NCBI GenBank assembly: GCA_015657535.1
Contig: JADHZB010001695.1
Location: 58,799 to 122,798, forward strand
Direction: 5' to 3'
DNA: 64,000 bases
DNA from: Nephromyces sp. MM_2019
Lineage: Eukaryota > Apicomplexa > Aconoidasida > Nephromycida
Below, piece after piece: positions 52,901 through 64,000 of the stretch (position 1 is its first letter; each line of letters begins with the position of its first letter). The notes beneath the pieces were generated by a model that saw nothing but the letters and a program-made list of their open reading frames with translations, was not told where the DNA came from and ran no database searches. Made by a program: the position numbers and the translations under genes.

Positions 52901-54218
52901 CAAATTTTAAGAACAAACAAGGATTAATTTTGTTTGTTATAATATATTAGCGTTGTGGCTATCAAAAATAGTGTTTATATAAACTTGCATTCAAATTAAG
53001 TAATTGTGTGCGTTGAATATCAAATTAACCATTGTTTGGTTTGGTGACATGCTTATATGTGTAAATTTGTTTTGTACCAATCTTGTAAAAAAAGTCGAAA
53101 CAATATCATTTTTAGATATATTAATTAAAGTAATATGATAAAGTGAATTTATACATAAAAAATGATGCATTTCGATATATATTCATTTGTCAAGTCTATT
53201 TATAATTTGTTTGAATTTACTTTGTAAAGTTGTGACTTTCACCAAATTTTAGCTATATATGCTTGTGTTAAAGTAGTAAATGCACATATTGAATTTCCAG
53301 GTGTAAGTGTGGCGAATTTTCATAATTCATGTGCGTTCAATTTTTATGTATGAGAGTGTTGAATTTTAATGTGTTTTGTGTTGAATATTATTATTATGTT
53401 TTTGTTTGGATTATTTTCCTATGTTGATTTTACATCTGGTTCTTGGATTGATCTTTATATAGGTGTAACAAATTGATTAAATAATTTCGATTTATATAAC
53501 TCTTAAAATATGAATATGTTAGAATATCTGTAAAGCATTCATTTCAAAGTATAATACCCAAAAGCCTTTAAATAACTATTTTATGATATTCATTTCCAAG
53601 ATCAAATCTTAGATAATAATTTATTCAATCAAAAATGAATAATTAGAATATAATATTTCACATATATATATATATATTCTCATATGTAATAAACAATTAT
53701 ATAAAATTACACAGGTATACATACAAATTTATACATTAATATACAAATGTATTCATACATTTAAAAACAAGTACTAAAACAGAGATTAAAGGTGTTGATT
53801 TTATATTTGGCTAGATAGAGGATTAATTTGAAACAAGATCGAGAAGAGACAAATTTAAGCAATCTATAAATCATTCTTATTTCGAAATACCCACAATATA
53901 ACTTTGCCTATACCCTCTACCAATATTTATTAGTGAGCTACAACGCATGTTATAAGTCTCCTCGTATATCATACTCTAGCGTTTTAAGTTGTAATTTTCT
54001 CGAGTTCATCTTAAAAATTTCCTTAGACCATATATATCTATACCCTAATTAATACAAAGTTTTTATCATTCTTAATCATTTACTATACCGATTTGTCGAA
54101 GCCCTATATCTGTGAAATGTAACAATTGAATTAATCCTCTGTATATTATGAAATTAAGACAATAATTACTGTCTGGGTGTATCTATAATATAAGGATCGA
54201 AATTGCTTAGCAAATATA
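49984..54218. other. Divergent intergenic region, 4.2 kb, T/G-rich
   Basis: No exon is recognised between the divergent ALY/REF and 54.2-kb genes. The + strand is rich in TGTGTG words at 50140-52740, including an AT run near 51249-51270 and the tandem array at about 52260-52460. Thr/His-rich minus-strand open stretches here are repeat shadows. Confidence 0.5.
52255..52460. repeat. Degenerate T/G tandem array (TGTGTGTAAGTCTTT / TAGTATTTG units)
   Basis: Two interleaved words, TGTGTGTGTAAGTCT and GTAGTATTTG, recur about every 20-35 bases through this block. The complementary strand reads as Thr/His repeats, explaining the 138-codon minus-strand shadow frame. Confidence 0.75.
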
Positions 54219-56611
54219 ATGTTAGAGAAGTCAACTGCTACTGTGAGTCTCAAGACACCCGAAGAAAAACCCACTACAACCACCTCTCCTGTGCTTCCGG
54301 GAGAACAAGATCTTGCTAACAATAAATCTCAGGAAGGCCAACCAAGATCTCATTTGACAGCCACCGAAAAATCCAAATTTTCGGGGTTTTATCCCCTCAA
54401 TTTTTCTGTGACAAAGATGCCTCGACATCCCGACACGAAAAGTGACGAATTGGACCCTGAAGGAAAGAAATTTTGGTGGATAGTTGAAAGTGATGAGCCA
54501 ACCATCGACGTCAACGAATTCAAAACAAAGACTCGGGATTACTTGCCACTCGTTTTCAATGAAGATGTAGACTTGTCAGTCTTTGACACAAATCAAAATA
54601 TTGAAAGTCAACAAATAAAGTAAGTTTGGCAAGTTGCTTGAGACTTGGGAATATATCGGAAAATTTACATTCCAAAAGAAACAATCACCAAAGTCACAGC
54701 TTTTCCCATTAGTTAAGATTTATCGTTCTTTTCAACTCTTTAAGTTTGAGATTTCTCTCATACTAAGTAACTATTTTTAACTACTTTTTTCCTCTTAATA
54801 TGGGCGTTATTTGTGAAAGCAATGTTTTCTCATTTATAAATGCTAACCCTTAATTCTCTTAGGGATCGTTTAAAAAGAAGAAACAAAATCGTACAAACAA
54901 CCCGACAAAACATACCAAAATTAACCTTAAGACTGGATGGAGAATTAGATATCTCAAAGATATCTGAGCCCGCAGAGATCCCAGATGATATCTTCCATGA
55001 AATACCAACAGATTTTACACAAATTTATGAACCATTTAAGCTAGACGATAGAGAAAATATAGCACAGGTAAAATATACAAATGAAGATTTTCACAAATAT
55101 CTACATGCACATTTCATTTTTTCAAGAGATTAGGGACATTAGTCAATTTTTATATTTTGATTGATTTGATATAAAAATCACTTTTCATAACCCTTTGCTA
55201 CTCGTGTTTATTACTTTAGATTGAACTTAGACAATGTATAAAAATACCTATGGTTGAAAATGAAAATGAATCGTTTTTTGAAAGACTATTATGAAACATA
55301 ACTCTCATATCTATAATATTCATATTTATATTTCTAAAAATTGTCTATCGATTTAGAAAATTCATCAATCCGCAAGCTCACTATTTGAAGCGGTTTTGGG
55401 GATACAAGAGAATACACCTGAAATCCCTATGCGTGAAATACCCCCACATATTATGGATAAAGGTTTGTTTCAAATTATTATTAGTAACTGAATTTTTACA
55501 CACATAAATAATAGCTTCTACTCCTGAACCTATTCAACAAGCTTACCTGCATAAATTTGGTATGATTTAAGTCAATCAGAACTAGATCATACATTGTCTT
55601 GAATCACTGAGAGATTTAATTCATATCTTCATAACATAATTATAAATATTTATGACCACAGTGACAACTATGCGTAAACACTTAATCAACATCCTTGCTA
55701 AATCTTCTTCTGCTTTGTATCATCTAAAACCAAAAACATTCCCTGAGACAAAATCTTATCCCATCTTCTACAAGAATACACGTTCAGAAACTCAAGAAGG
55801 TAATAAGTCTATTATAATGTTAATTGATCATGACTTAGATATATTTTAAAAATGATTGTAAAGTATATTTCAAGTTATTCGGGATTTCATCATTTGTGAT
55901 ATAATCTTTGTTTTAAAGTATATTTAAAATCATTCATGAGATAAATGCTATATATGCTAAATATTATTATATTGATAATTGTTTGTTTAATAGAAATAAT
56001 TAAGTGTTTGTATCATGGTTTATGCCTCATTTAAAATTACTCGAATAAAAAGTAGAAGAAAAATTTTTTCAACAATTTTATTTCATCTTCAAAAATTCCT
56101 TCTAACCTCTTTTTGTATTTTTTTCATTTTTTTACCTAATCTCATTTTATGAATCCTCAATCTCGTAGGAAACCCAGCTGCTACAGTAGAGGCACCTAAG
56201 GCTACGAATACAAACCCTCAACCTTCTAATTCACTTGTATTTGAGTCTATGCCACTACCTATGCTTCCAATTGAAAATATCTTGCAGATCCCAACATCTT
56301 CCAAAGATAAATTCACTTTCGATAACTTCAACAAACATACTGGCCTCGATCCCAAAGATATGATCCTTAGTGATGAATTGATTGAGTTAGATGAAGGATT
56401 AACTCAACAGCAAGCCCTCCAATATATTAGGGATACACGAAAGAAACGTTTTGAAAGCCAAGAACGTATCCAGTCAGCTAAATTAGTATATCTACAGACT
56501 TTACGGAACAAGCGACAATTAACCTCGCTTGAAAGACAAGAGTGGCTTGAATTAATGAGGAAGAATTCAGAGGACACATCTAAGAATTTCCTCAAAAAAA
56601 GAAAGCCCTAA
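54219..56611 (+). CDS. Unassigned protein (~456 aa, 7 exons)
   Basis: Exons: 54219-54619, 54863-55067, 55220-55252, 55357-55462, 55515-55559, 55662-55799 and 56169-56611 (TAA), all in phase; several are very small (33 and 45 bases). There is no signal peptide or TM segment. The N-terminal ~45 residues are Thr/Pro/Gln-rich. A conserved-looking acidic part follows, with 'GKKFWWIVESDEPTIDVNEF' and 'DYLPLVFNEDVDLSVFD'. The C-terminal 80 residues form a basic helix ('ALQYIRDTRKKRFESQERIQ') ending 'KNFLKKRKP', a possible nuclear localisation signal. I do not recognise the family. A nuclear role is only an inference from charge pattern. The third exon (55220-55252) uses a weak GTTGAA donor and is the least certain. 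Confidence 0.65.
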
Positions 56612-57668
56612 ATTTTTTGTATAGAAACGTAACAAAAAATTTCCAAGGAAGACATCTTCCTATTTCAAACACATATCCAGAGTTTTCTCTATAGTTAGTC
56701 TTGAGAATAAAAACTAATTTAATATATTTACAATAATCTTCTTCTATTCAATGAGACTACTTGGGAAAAAAGTATATTTTGTCATATCAGAATACCCAGA
56801 AAATTTTAATGTAATTTTTAATTCTCTGATCAACATAATGATTTTTATATAAATTTACAAAGTAATTTCATATTGTTTTTAAATGTATTCAAATACAATT
56901 TTATAAAAAGCTCCTTATTTTCAAATGGTTAATAAATTAATTTTTGTCGAAATTTTGTTGAGTTTACTTCTAAATTTTCTTCGAGAGAGTTAAATTCCTT
57001 AAAGAAAATAAAATTGACTACGCTAAAGTTATTGAGAATGGACTATATGTTAATATCTTTTATCACAATTTCAATTAAAAATAAAAGTTTTATTAATTCC
57101 TTTAATAATTGCTTCCGAAAAATTTACACAATCCTTTAAATAAGCAATTATATCTTATAATTTAAAAAAAAAACCAATTAAGCGTATAACACAAACTCAT
57201 CAAATCAATTTATATTAAATAGAGTTTGAACCCCTTTGGTGTTGTTGAAAGAAATTTATTAAGCAAATTATTAGAAATAAATGAATTATTCCGAGTTTAA
57301 TCAAACAATTATAAGTAATAATTTATATAAAAATTAAATATTTTTAATATATATATCATATCTTTTCTAACTATTTTTAATTTTCCGTTACACACACTCT
57401 TTTCTATAAATGAAATTAAATCAAAATATAATGTATGAAGATGCAAGTTCAGAGTATTGTATACAAGGGAATTGGAAATAAAATAAATCAAAGAAAATAA
57501 ATATAAATTCAGAAACGTGGATAAAGGTTTGAAAAATAATATAAATAATCTATATTGTATTAAATTGTAGAAATCGAAAAAAAAAAATTGATTTTTGTTT
57601 AAAACTCTAAATCAATATAAATAGTTTCTGAGTTATCTGACAATTGTTTTCCTTTGTTATGTATCAAG

Positions 57669-58320
57669 GGTGTGTGTGTGTGTCATGCGTGTATTATGTT
57701 TGTAGTGTAGTTAATAAATGTGCTAATGTGTGTGTGGAATTGTTGATTTGTGTATAGAGAGATTGGCTTGTGTATGCAAATTTTTGTTAATTACTGCGTG
57801 TATTCTGAGTGCCTAAGATTTTTGTACTGATGTGTTCCAAATATGAACAAATGCGTGTATGTGTGTGTGTGGGTCAAGATGTTTATGTGTTTGCATATGC
57901 ATATGCATGTGGATACATGTGTGTGTATGTATAGATGTATGCGTGTGTGTAGATAGATGTGTGTGTGTGTTTAGATGTGTGTATGTCGTGTGCGTGCACA
58001 CATGTGTGTGTTTGTGTGTAGATGTGTGTGTGTGTGTGTATATGAATGTGTAGTGTTTGTAGATGTTTATGTAGTGTGTGAATGTTTGTATGTGTAGTGT
58101 ATGTAGTGTGTATATATGTGTGGATACCTATGTGTAATCGTATGGTTTGCTATGTCTATGTTGTGTTGTCTGTGTGATTTTGAATTTTTTTTGTGTGTTT
58201 TGTAATTATTACATGTGTGTGTGTGTGCTCTATTGTTGATGCATATGTGTGTGTGTTGTGTTATTGTATGTGTGCGCGTGTTTATGTGTGTGTGTGTATG
58301 CATATTATGTTGAGTATTGC
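57669..58320. repeat. TG-rich microsatellite block (+ strand T/G)
   Basis: Long stretches of TGTGTG with TATG and AGATG interruptions. Purine/pyrimidine alternation is nearly unbroken at 57855-58055. Confidence 0.8.
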
Positions 58321-58699
58321 TGATGTGCTTAAAACTTTTTTATTCATTTAATTTAGTGAATATTGACCTAACATTTCCTTCTTAATTTTACACACCTTTC
58401 CTTTACACACAATTTAAATAACTCACTCACTCTGTTTTTGTATACTCTCGATAGCTTTATTGATTTTATAAGCTATACATTTTTGGACACATTTTAAACT
58501 GATTATATGATTATATTTCAACCATTATTTGACTGGGCTTATTAACTCTTTCTACACACACACACCTTTTGCGGATTACATTACATTTGCCATACACACA
58601 CCTACACATCATCAAAAAAAAGGTTAAAAAATTTATATATAATTCTTATTTTCATGTGTAATATCATTACTCCATCTCTCTAAATCATACATACCTTCC

Positions 58700-59060
58700 T
58701 TGAATCAAATTTGTAGTGTGTATGTATGTATTAGTGTATGTATATGTATTGGTGTGTATGTATGTATTGGTGTATATGTATGTATTGGTGTATGTATAGG
58801 TATTGGTGTGAATGTATGTATTGGCTTGTGTGTATGTGTTGGGCTAATTCTGTGTGTATGTATTGGGTTACGTGTGTGTGTATGTATTGTGTTACGTGTT
58901 TGTGTATGTATTGTGTTACGTGTTTGTGTATGTGTTTTGTTACGTATGTGTCTATGTGTTTTGTTACGTATGTGTGTATGTGATGTATTAAGTTTACGAT
59001 GTGTATTATATGGTGTGTAATGCGTATGTGTATTGCGTGTGTGATGTGTGTATGTATTTA
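58700..59060. repeat. TG-rich tandem units (GTATGTATTGGTGT, then TTACGTGTGTGTATG)
   Basis: The first half repeats a TGTATGTATTGG-type word. The second half repeats a unit of about 30 bases containing GTTACGTGT. From about 59090 the strand bias flips to C/A-rich up to 59330. Confidence 0.75.
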
Positions 59061-59801
59061 TAAGTACACACTGAATCATTCAAACCTTGCTTTGAAACAC
59101 ATATAAACCAAACATAATGTGCAACTAATTATTTTAAACACATATACACATACCCTTGTATAATTTATGATTACACATTTAATTTAGACACCTTATTTTT
59201 ACACAACCAAATAATGTGACACACAACACACACTTTATATAGCACCACACACACACACCAAACATTATCATCCTACCCTCTCACACCTATTATGAATACA
59301 CAATCCAGTACATACAATTTCACATCACACATTATATATATTTATTTATAATTACTATGTATAATCACTGTGTGTAAATACGAATGCTGTATGTAACTAT
59401 AATTACTATGTGTAAAAATTTGTTTGTAAACAAAAAAAATAATATTGTGTACATACATATATAGTATATCTAATCAATGTGTGCAAATATAAATAGTATA
59501 TCAAATCAATGTGTACATGCATATATAGTATATCAAATCAATGTGTGCAAATATAAACAGTGTGTAAATAAGTAATGTATATATACATATATACATTCTG
59601 TGTGTACACTGTATACATAAATTATGCACATAATTGTATCCATAAATACTGTGTGTAACTAATAATCGTTTATAGATATCTTATCTATCCATACACATAC
59701 ATATAACCCCTCTACATAACAACCGCAACACATCCTACATCATATATATATATATATAAATGTGTGTGTGTGTGTGTAAAAAATATAGACAGCTAATCAG
59801 C

Positions 59802-60668
59802 ATGCAAAATGAATATATTGGACAAGTATTAACAAGTAGTATTGTAGCAGGTACACTCGTTGGATGTGTAACTACACCCTTCGATGTAGTTAAAAATTAT
59901 TGGCAGTTTAACGCCACTTTGGCAAAAAATCGAACATCCACAAACACTTTCAACATAATTACACACTTATACCAAATAAATGGTTTGAGAACCTTTTGGA
60001 CAGGTACTGTGTGCGTGTGTGTGTAGGGAGAGTATACATGTAGAGGTGTGTATGTGTGTGTATTTCTATACGCACACATTCAAACACATTCTATCACACC
60101 CACATATCAACATATCTACACACATTCAAACACACATATTCATACACATTCAAACAAATTTATCCATACACATTTTCACACACATTTTCACACACATATC
60201 CACACTCCCACAAATCAACATATCTACACTCCCACAATTTAATATATCTACACACCCATACACACAAACACACACCCACACACCTATACATACCTACACA
60301 CCCACACACCTATACACACCTACATACATACACACCTATACATACCTACACACACGCACACCTATACATACCTACACACACGCACACCTATACATACCTA
60401 CACACCCACACACCTATACATACCTACACACACGTACACCTATACATACCTACACACACGCACACCTATATATGTATACACACACACAGGTATTGGACCT
60501 GCATTGGGTGTAATTATACCTTCAAATATTATATTTTTTTCACTGTTTGAGCGAATGAGTAAAAATGATAGGCCATTTTGGGCGAGTGTGAAAGCTAGGG
60601 CTGTTGCTGTAACAATTATTTCCCCCATTGAATATCTTAGAACAAATTTACAGGCTAATATTGGTAAG

Positions 60669-60705
<37 letters not shown>

Positions 60706-62418
60706 TCACCTTATAAGGTGCTATTTCTAAATTTACACACATGCAATATATAAACACATGTGATTTGTAAAGGGGATGGTGATAGGAGGAGGAGGAGGTG
60801 TGTGTAGTCTGTATGGGAGATAGGTGGTTTAAGAATTTGTATAGGGATAGTGGTGTGTCTATGTGTATGTATATGTGTGTGTGTATGTATGTGTGTATGT
60901 GTGTGCGTGTTTAATTGTATGTGTAGGTATGTGTTTAATTGTATGTGTAGGTATGTGTTTAATTGTATGTGTAGGTATGTGTTTAATTGTATGTGTGTGT
61001 ATGTGTTTAATTGTATGTGTGTGTATGTGTTTAATTGTATGTGTAGGTATGTGTTTAATTGTATGTGTGTGTATTGTCTATGTTTAGAGATATGAATATA
61101 TAGGTTTAGAGGTATATATAATTCATTGTAGAGATATTGTGTGTAGGTATAAATTTTTTACACATCTTTATATTTATTTACACACACTTTTAATATGATT
61201 ATATATACTTATTAGGCTCTACTGATGCACGCACACTCATACATAAGGCTATGCAAGAAGAAGGCCTAATTTCATTTTGGAGAGGTGTAATTCCCTCACT
61301 AATCAGAGATGCACCTTTTTCTGCTATATATTGGGAGTTAAATGCACTCGGATTAGAGATGTTAGAAAGGTGTGTGTGTGTGTGTATATATATGTGTGTA
61401 TGTGTGTATATATATGTGTGTGTGTATATGTGTATGTGTGTATATGTATGTGTGTAAGTTTAGATATGTGTGTGTGTTTATATATATGTGTGTGTATGTG
61501 TGTGTGTATGTGTATATATGTGGGTATATATATATGTGTGTGTATGTGTATATATATGTATGTGTATATATATATGTGTGTGTATGTGTATATATATGTA
61601 TGTGTATATATATATGTGTGTGTATGTGTATATATATGTATGTGTATATATATGTATTTGTATATATATGTGTGTGTATGTGTATATATATGTATGTGTA
61701 TATATATGTATGTGTATATATATGTATGTGTATATATATGTATGTGTATATATATGTATGTGTATATATATATATGTGTATATACATGTGCACATATATA
61801 ACATTGATTTATATATAAATGCATATATATTTATTTCGATACACACACATGTGTACTTAAAGTATGGAAATTAGAGGATATGTGTGAAATTTAAGGGTTT
61901 GTGTGAACCTTCTTTTGGCTAAATATCTTACATAATTTTTCACACATCGTACCCCTCAAAAATATGTGTATATACACACACACACTTGTTTATTTTCCCC
62001 CTTTAGTTATGACCATAATTATCGTAAACGCTCAAATATGTTATCCAACTTTATCTACCCTTTTACGGTTGCTGGAATTTCGGGCGGTATAGCCAGTGTA
62101 CTTACACACCCATTTGATGTTATTAAAACAAATATGCAGGTAAATAATTAATTACACACACACACATATATATACACACATTCCTACATATACGAACGCT
62201 CATACATCTCTATACATCCCTACACACATGATTACACACACATAAAATATATACCTATTCTATATATATATATATATATATAGAAATATTTAATACATAC
62301 ATATATATAAACATATATGTATACATCCACCAATACAATTCATATGCACTTTCCCAACTATATCTACCTACAACACCTTCCGATATATATATATATATAT
62401 ACAATTCACCTAAACAAA

Positions 62419-62477
<59 letters not shown>

Positions 62478-62690
62478 GCAGCAGAATATATACACAAAGC
62501 AAGAGGATTTGTATTTGTTAAGAAAGAAGGATCTACACACATAATTAAACGAATTTTTAGAAATGAGGGTTTGGCTGGTTTCTTTGTGGGTATATTCCCA
62601 CGGACTGCAAAACTCATCCCTTCCAGTGCAATTTTATTAGGGACATATGAATTTACAAAAGCGTTCATTAATCAGCCTTCTACAAATTAA
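59802..62690 (+). CDS. SLC25A39/40 (Mtm1)-type mitochondrial carrier (~291 aa)
   Basis: Five exons: 59802-60003, 60490-60663, 61216-61369, 62007-62139 and 62478-62690 (TAA 62688-62690), all in phase. Three carrier signatures are present: '[11 protein letters not shown]', '[11 protein letters not shown]' and '[11 protein letters not shown]'. Matches specific to the SLC25A39/40/Mtm1 subfamily are '[13 protein letters not shown]', '[20 protein letters not shown]' with 'AIYW', and '[20 protein letters not shown]' with 'LGTYEF'. In animals SLC25A39/40 import glutathione into mitochondria; yeast Mtm1 is linked to Mn/Fe homeostasis. The protein would sit in the inner mitochondrial membrane with six TM helices. 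The first matrix loop contains no cysteine, whereas mammalian SLC25A39 has regulatory cysteines there. ATG 59802 is chosen because the frame upstream is only TG-repeat. All four introns are filled with TG, CA or TA repeats. Confidence 0.9.
60245..60489. repeat. 26-bp tandem CA-rich repeat inside carrier intron 1
   Basis: A unit close to CACACCTATACATACCTACA plus ACACG recurs about seven times between 60280 and 60470, directly upstream of the exon-2 acceptor at 60489. Strand bias is C/A on the coding strand. Confidence 0.85.
60667..60702. repeat. (AT)n microsatellite at the start of carrier intron 2
   Basis: A run of alternating A and T begins within ten bases of the 5' splice site at 60664. 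Confidence 0.85.
60907..61075. repeat. Seven copies of a 24-bp unit in carrier intron 2
   Basis: The unit TTTAATTGTATGTGTAGGTA plus TGTG starts at 60910 and recurs exactly every 24 bases, seven times; some copies read GTGTGTAT in place of GTAGGTAT. Because 24 is divisible by three, two plus-strand frames stay open and mimic a Cys/Val-rich protein. Confidence 0.9.
61370..61800. repeat. TATATG/TGTG compound microsatellite filling carrier intron 3
   Basis: Blocks of TGTGTGTATGTGTATATATATG alternate for over 400 bases from the very first base of the intron. All six frames stay open for long stretches, which makes several false ORFs on both strands. Confidence 0.9.
62421..62477. repeat. (TG)n run ending at the acceptor of carrier intron 4
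   Basis: An uninterrupted TG run of about 26 repeats ends TGTAG at 62477, the 3' splice site itself. There is no conventional pyrimidine tract. Confidence 0.9.
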
Positions 62691-64000
62691 ATATATATAC
62701 ACACACACACACATACACATACATAATTACACACACACACATACACCTACATAATTACACACACACACATACACATACATAAATACACACACACACATAC
62801 ACATACATAAATACACACACACACATACGCACACATATACACACACACACATACACACACATATACACACACACACATACACACACATATACACACACAC
62901 ACACCTACACATACGCACATATACACACACATATACACATACGCACATATACACACACATATACACATACGCACATATACACACACATATACACATACAC
63001 ACGTGTATACCTGTTCAAATTATACTTGTACTTGTACACATCCACACACCTATAGCTGTATTAGTTGTACACATGTTTTGTACACATTTATATACTAAAT
63101 AGCTGTGTACGTATACATGTACACATTTATACTTTTACTTGTACATTTATATTTGTACACACACATTATAGAAGCATAAAAAATAAAATTTTAGACCTAC
63201 TTTTTATATGTCCACAGACACACACACACTTATAATACTTTTCTTTATATACACACACACACATTATTAACACTGGTAGCTAGTTTTATACACACACTTG
63301 TACTGCTTTTTATTCTTACTCTTACAAACTCATAAACACTAATATATACACATTCTATTATATGAATATATACTAAATATACACACACACTTACTCTCTT
63401 ACACACATTATATAGGGAGTTATTAACATTTTAAAAACTCACATTTTAATAGAAAGTTGAGGGGTGTACATACATACATACATACACTTTTATCTTTATA
63501 TACACACTTACACACGTTCATATATTACACACACATATATATCAACACCCTAATAGAGGCATAACAATGAATACATAATCTGAAAAATATAGATATAGTC
63601 TTACACACAAACACTACACACAATGGCACACACATAATAATTTCTTGAAATTATTGTTATTCAAATTTTCCAATCTCTATACACACGTTAATCATTTACT
63701 CAATATTATTCACTACACACACCTTATTACATTACACACATCTCACTCTATCACACACATTCTTACTAAATTACACACACTTTAATAATATTAGTAACCT
63801 ACTGACTATATTACACACATTTGCACTATATATTAAACTAAACAATACACACATATATACACACACACACGTACACATTTACCCGCGTATAAACACACAA
63901 TTGGAAATAAAAATTTTAGTTTAAACAATAAATACACTCATTGATTTTGAAATACATCAAATCAACACACACACATTTATGTTTATATATATATATATAT
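62691..64000. other. Intergenic, CA-rich microsatellite sequence
   Basis: Downstream of the carrier stop, 62695-63005 is dense CA repeat with ACATACATAAATTACAC and ACGCACATATA sub-units. The remainder to 64000 is AT-rich with ACACAC words every 20-60 bases and an (AT)n run at the window end. No gene is recognised. Confidence 0.7.

Larger units (their letters stand above)
56612..59801. other. Intergenic between tandem plus-strand genes, 3.2 kb, repeat-rich
   Basis: Positions 56612-57660 are plain AT-rich. The rest is blocks of TG-rich and CA-rich sequence listed separately. Cys/Val (plus) and Thr/His (minus) open stretches here are repeat shadows. The last ~40 bases before 59802 are an (AT)n and (TG)n run just upstream of the carrier start codon. 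Confidence 0.55.

Noticed and set aside
60019..60550. Two 164-codon Thr/His/Pro-rich plus-strand ORFs
   Set aside because: They are the CA-rich tandem repeat in carrier intron 1, and the ends run into the true exon 2 in the wrong frame.
61324..61874. Long overlapping ORFs on both strands (Cys/Val/Tyr-rich plus, His/Ile/Tyr-rich minus)
   Set aside because: They are read-throughs of TATATG/TGTG microsatellite in carrier intron 3; all frames are open because the repeat contains few stops.
62691..64000. Possible telomere or subtelomere because of the dense repeats at the right edge
   Set aside because: The repeats are CA/TA microsatellites without a regular telomeric unit such as TTTAGGG or TTAGGG.

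Overview
ORGANISM. The window is AT-rich eukaryotic nuclear DNA. Genes have many short GT-AG introns, the standard stop codons are used, and there are long Asn/His/Ser/Thr-rich stretches. A nuclear-encoded YGGT (Ycf19-type) protein carries a signal-plus-transit-like leader. Together with a DUF789 domain (best known from plants and some protists), this points to a protist with a complex plastid, most simply an apicomplexan-like alveolate. I cannot name genus or species. All gene models were built by hand from splice sites. Reading phase was checked at every junction and multi-exon genes closed in frame unless stated. None was checked against transcripts or databases.

LAYOUT. 0.2-1.1 kb (+): the 3' end of a possible CRAL-TRIO/SEC14-like gene and a small acidic ORF. 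1.7-38.5 kb: seven genes in a row on the minus strand. In coordinate order these are a ~1474-residue protein ending in a DUF789 domain; a PPP4R1-like HEAT-repeat regulatory subunit; an OPA3-like protein; a 14-exon DEG/ENaC (ASC) family channel; a secreted thioredoxin-fold protein lacking the CXXC site; the U3 snoRNP WD40 protein RRP9; and a 20-exon, ~1241-residue helical protein I cannot assign. 39.8-44.6 kb (+): the YGGT plastid protein and a four-TM protein with a myristoylation/palmitoylation-like N-terminus. 46.7-50.0 kb (-): an oversized ALY/REF mRNA-export adaptor. 54.2-56.6 kb (+): an unassigned ~456-residue protein. 59.8-62.7 kb (+): an SLC25A39/40 (Mtm1)-type mitochondrial carrier.

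REPEATS. From about 47 kb onward the non-coding DNA and carrier introns are dominated by TG/CA and TA microsatellites and short tandem repeats. T/G-rich and C/A-rich blocks alternate on the + strand. The same ACA/CAC bias seems to reach coding exons as Thr/His-rich tracts.

FUNCTION. There is no operon-like logic. The genes are a normal nuclear mixture: ribosome biogenesis (RRP9), mRNA export (ALY/REF), phosphatase regulation (PPP4R1), mitochondrion (OPA3, SLC25A39/40), plastid (YGGT) and membrane (DEG/ENaC, 4-TM). The most unexpected gene is the DEG/ENaC-type channel.
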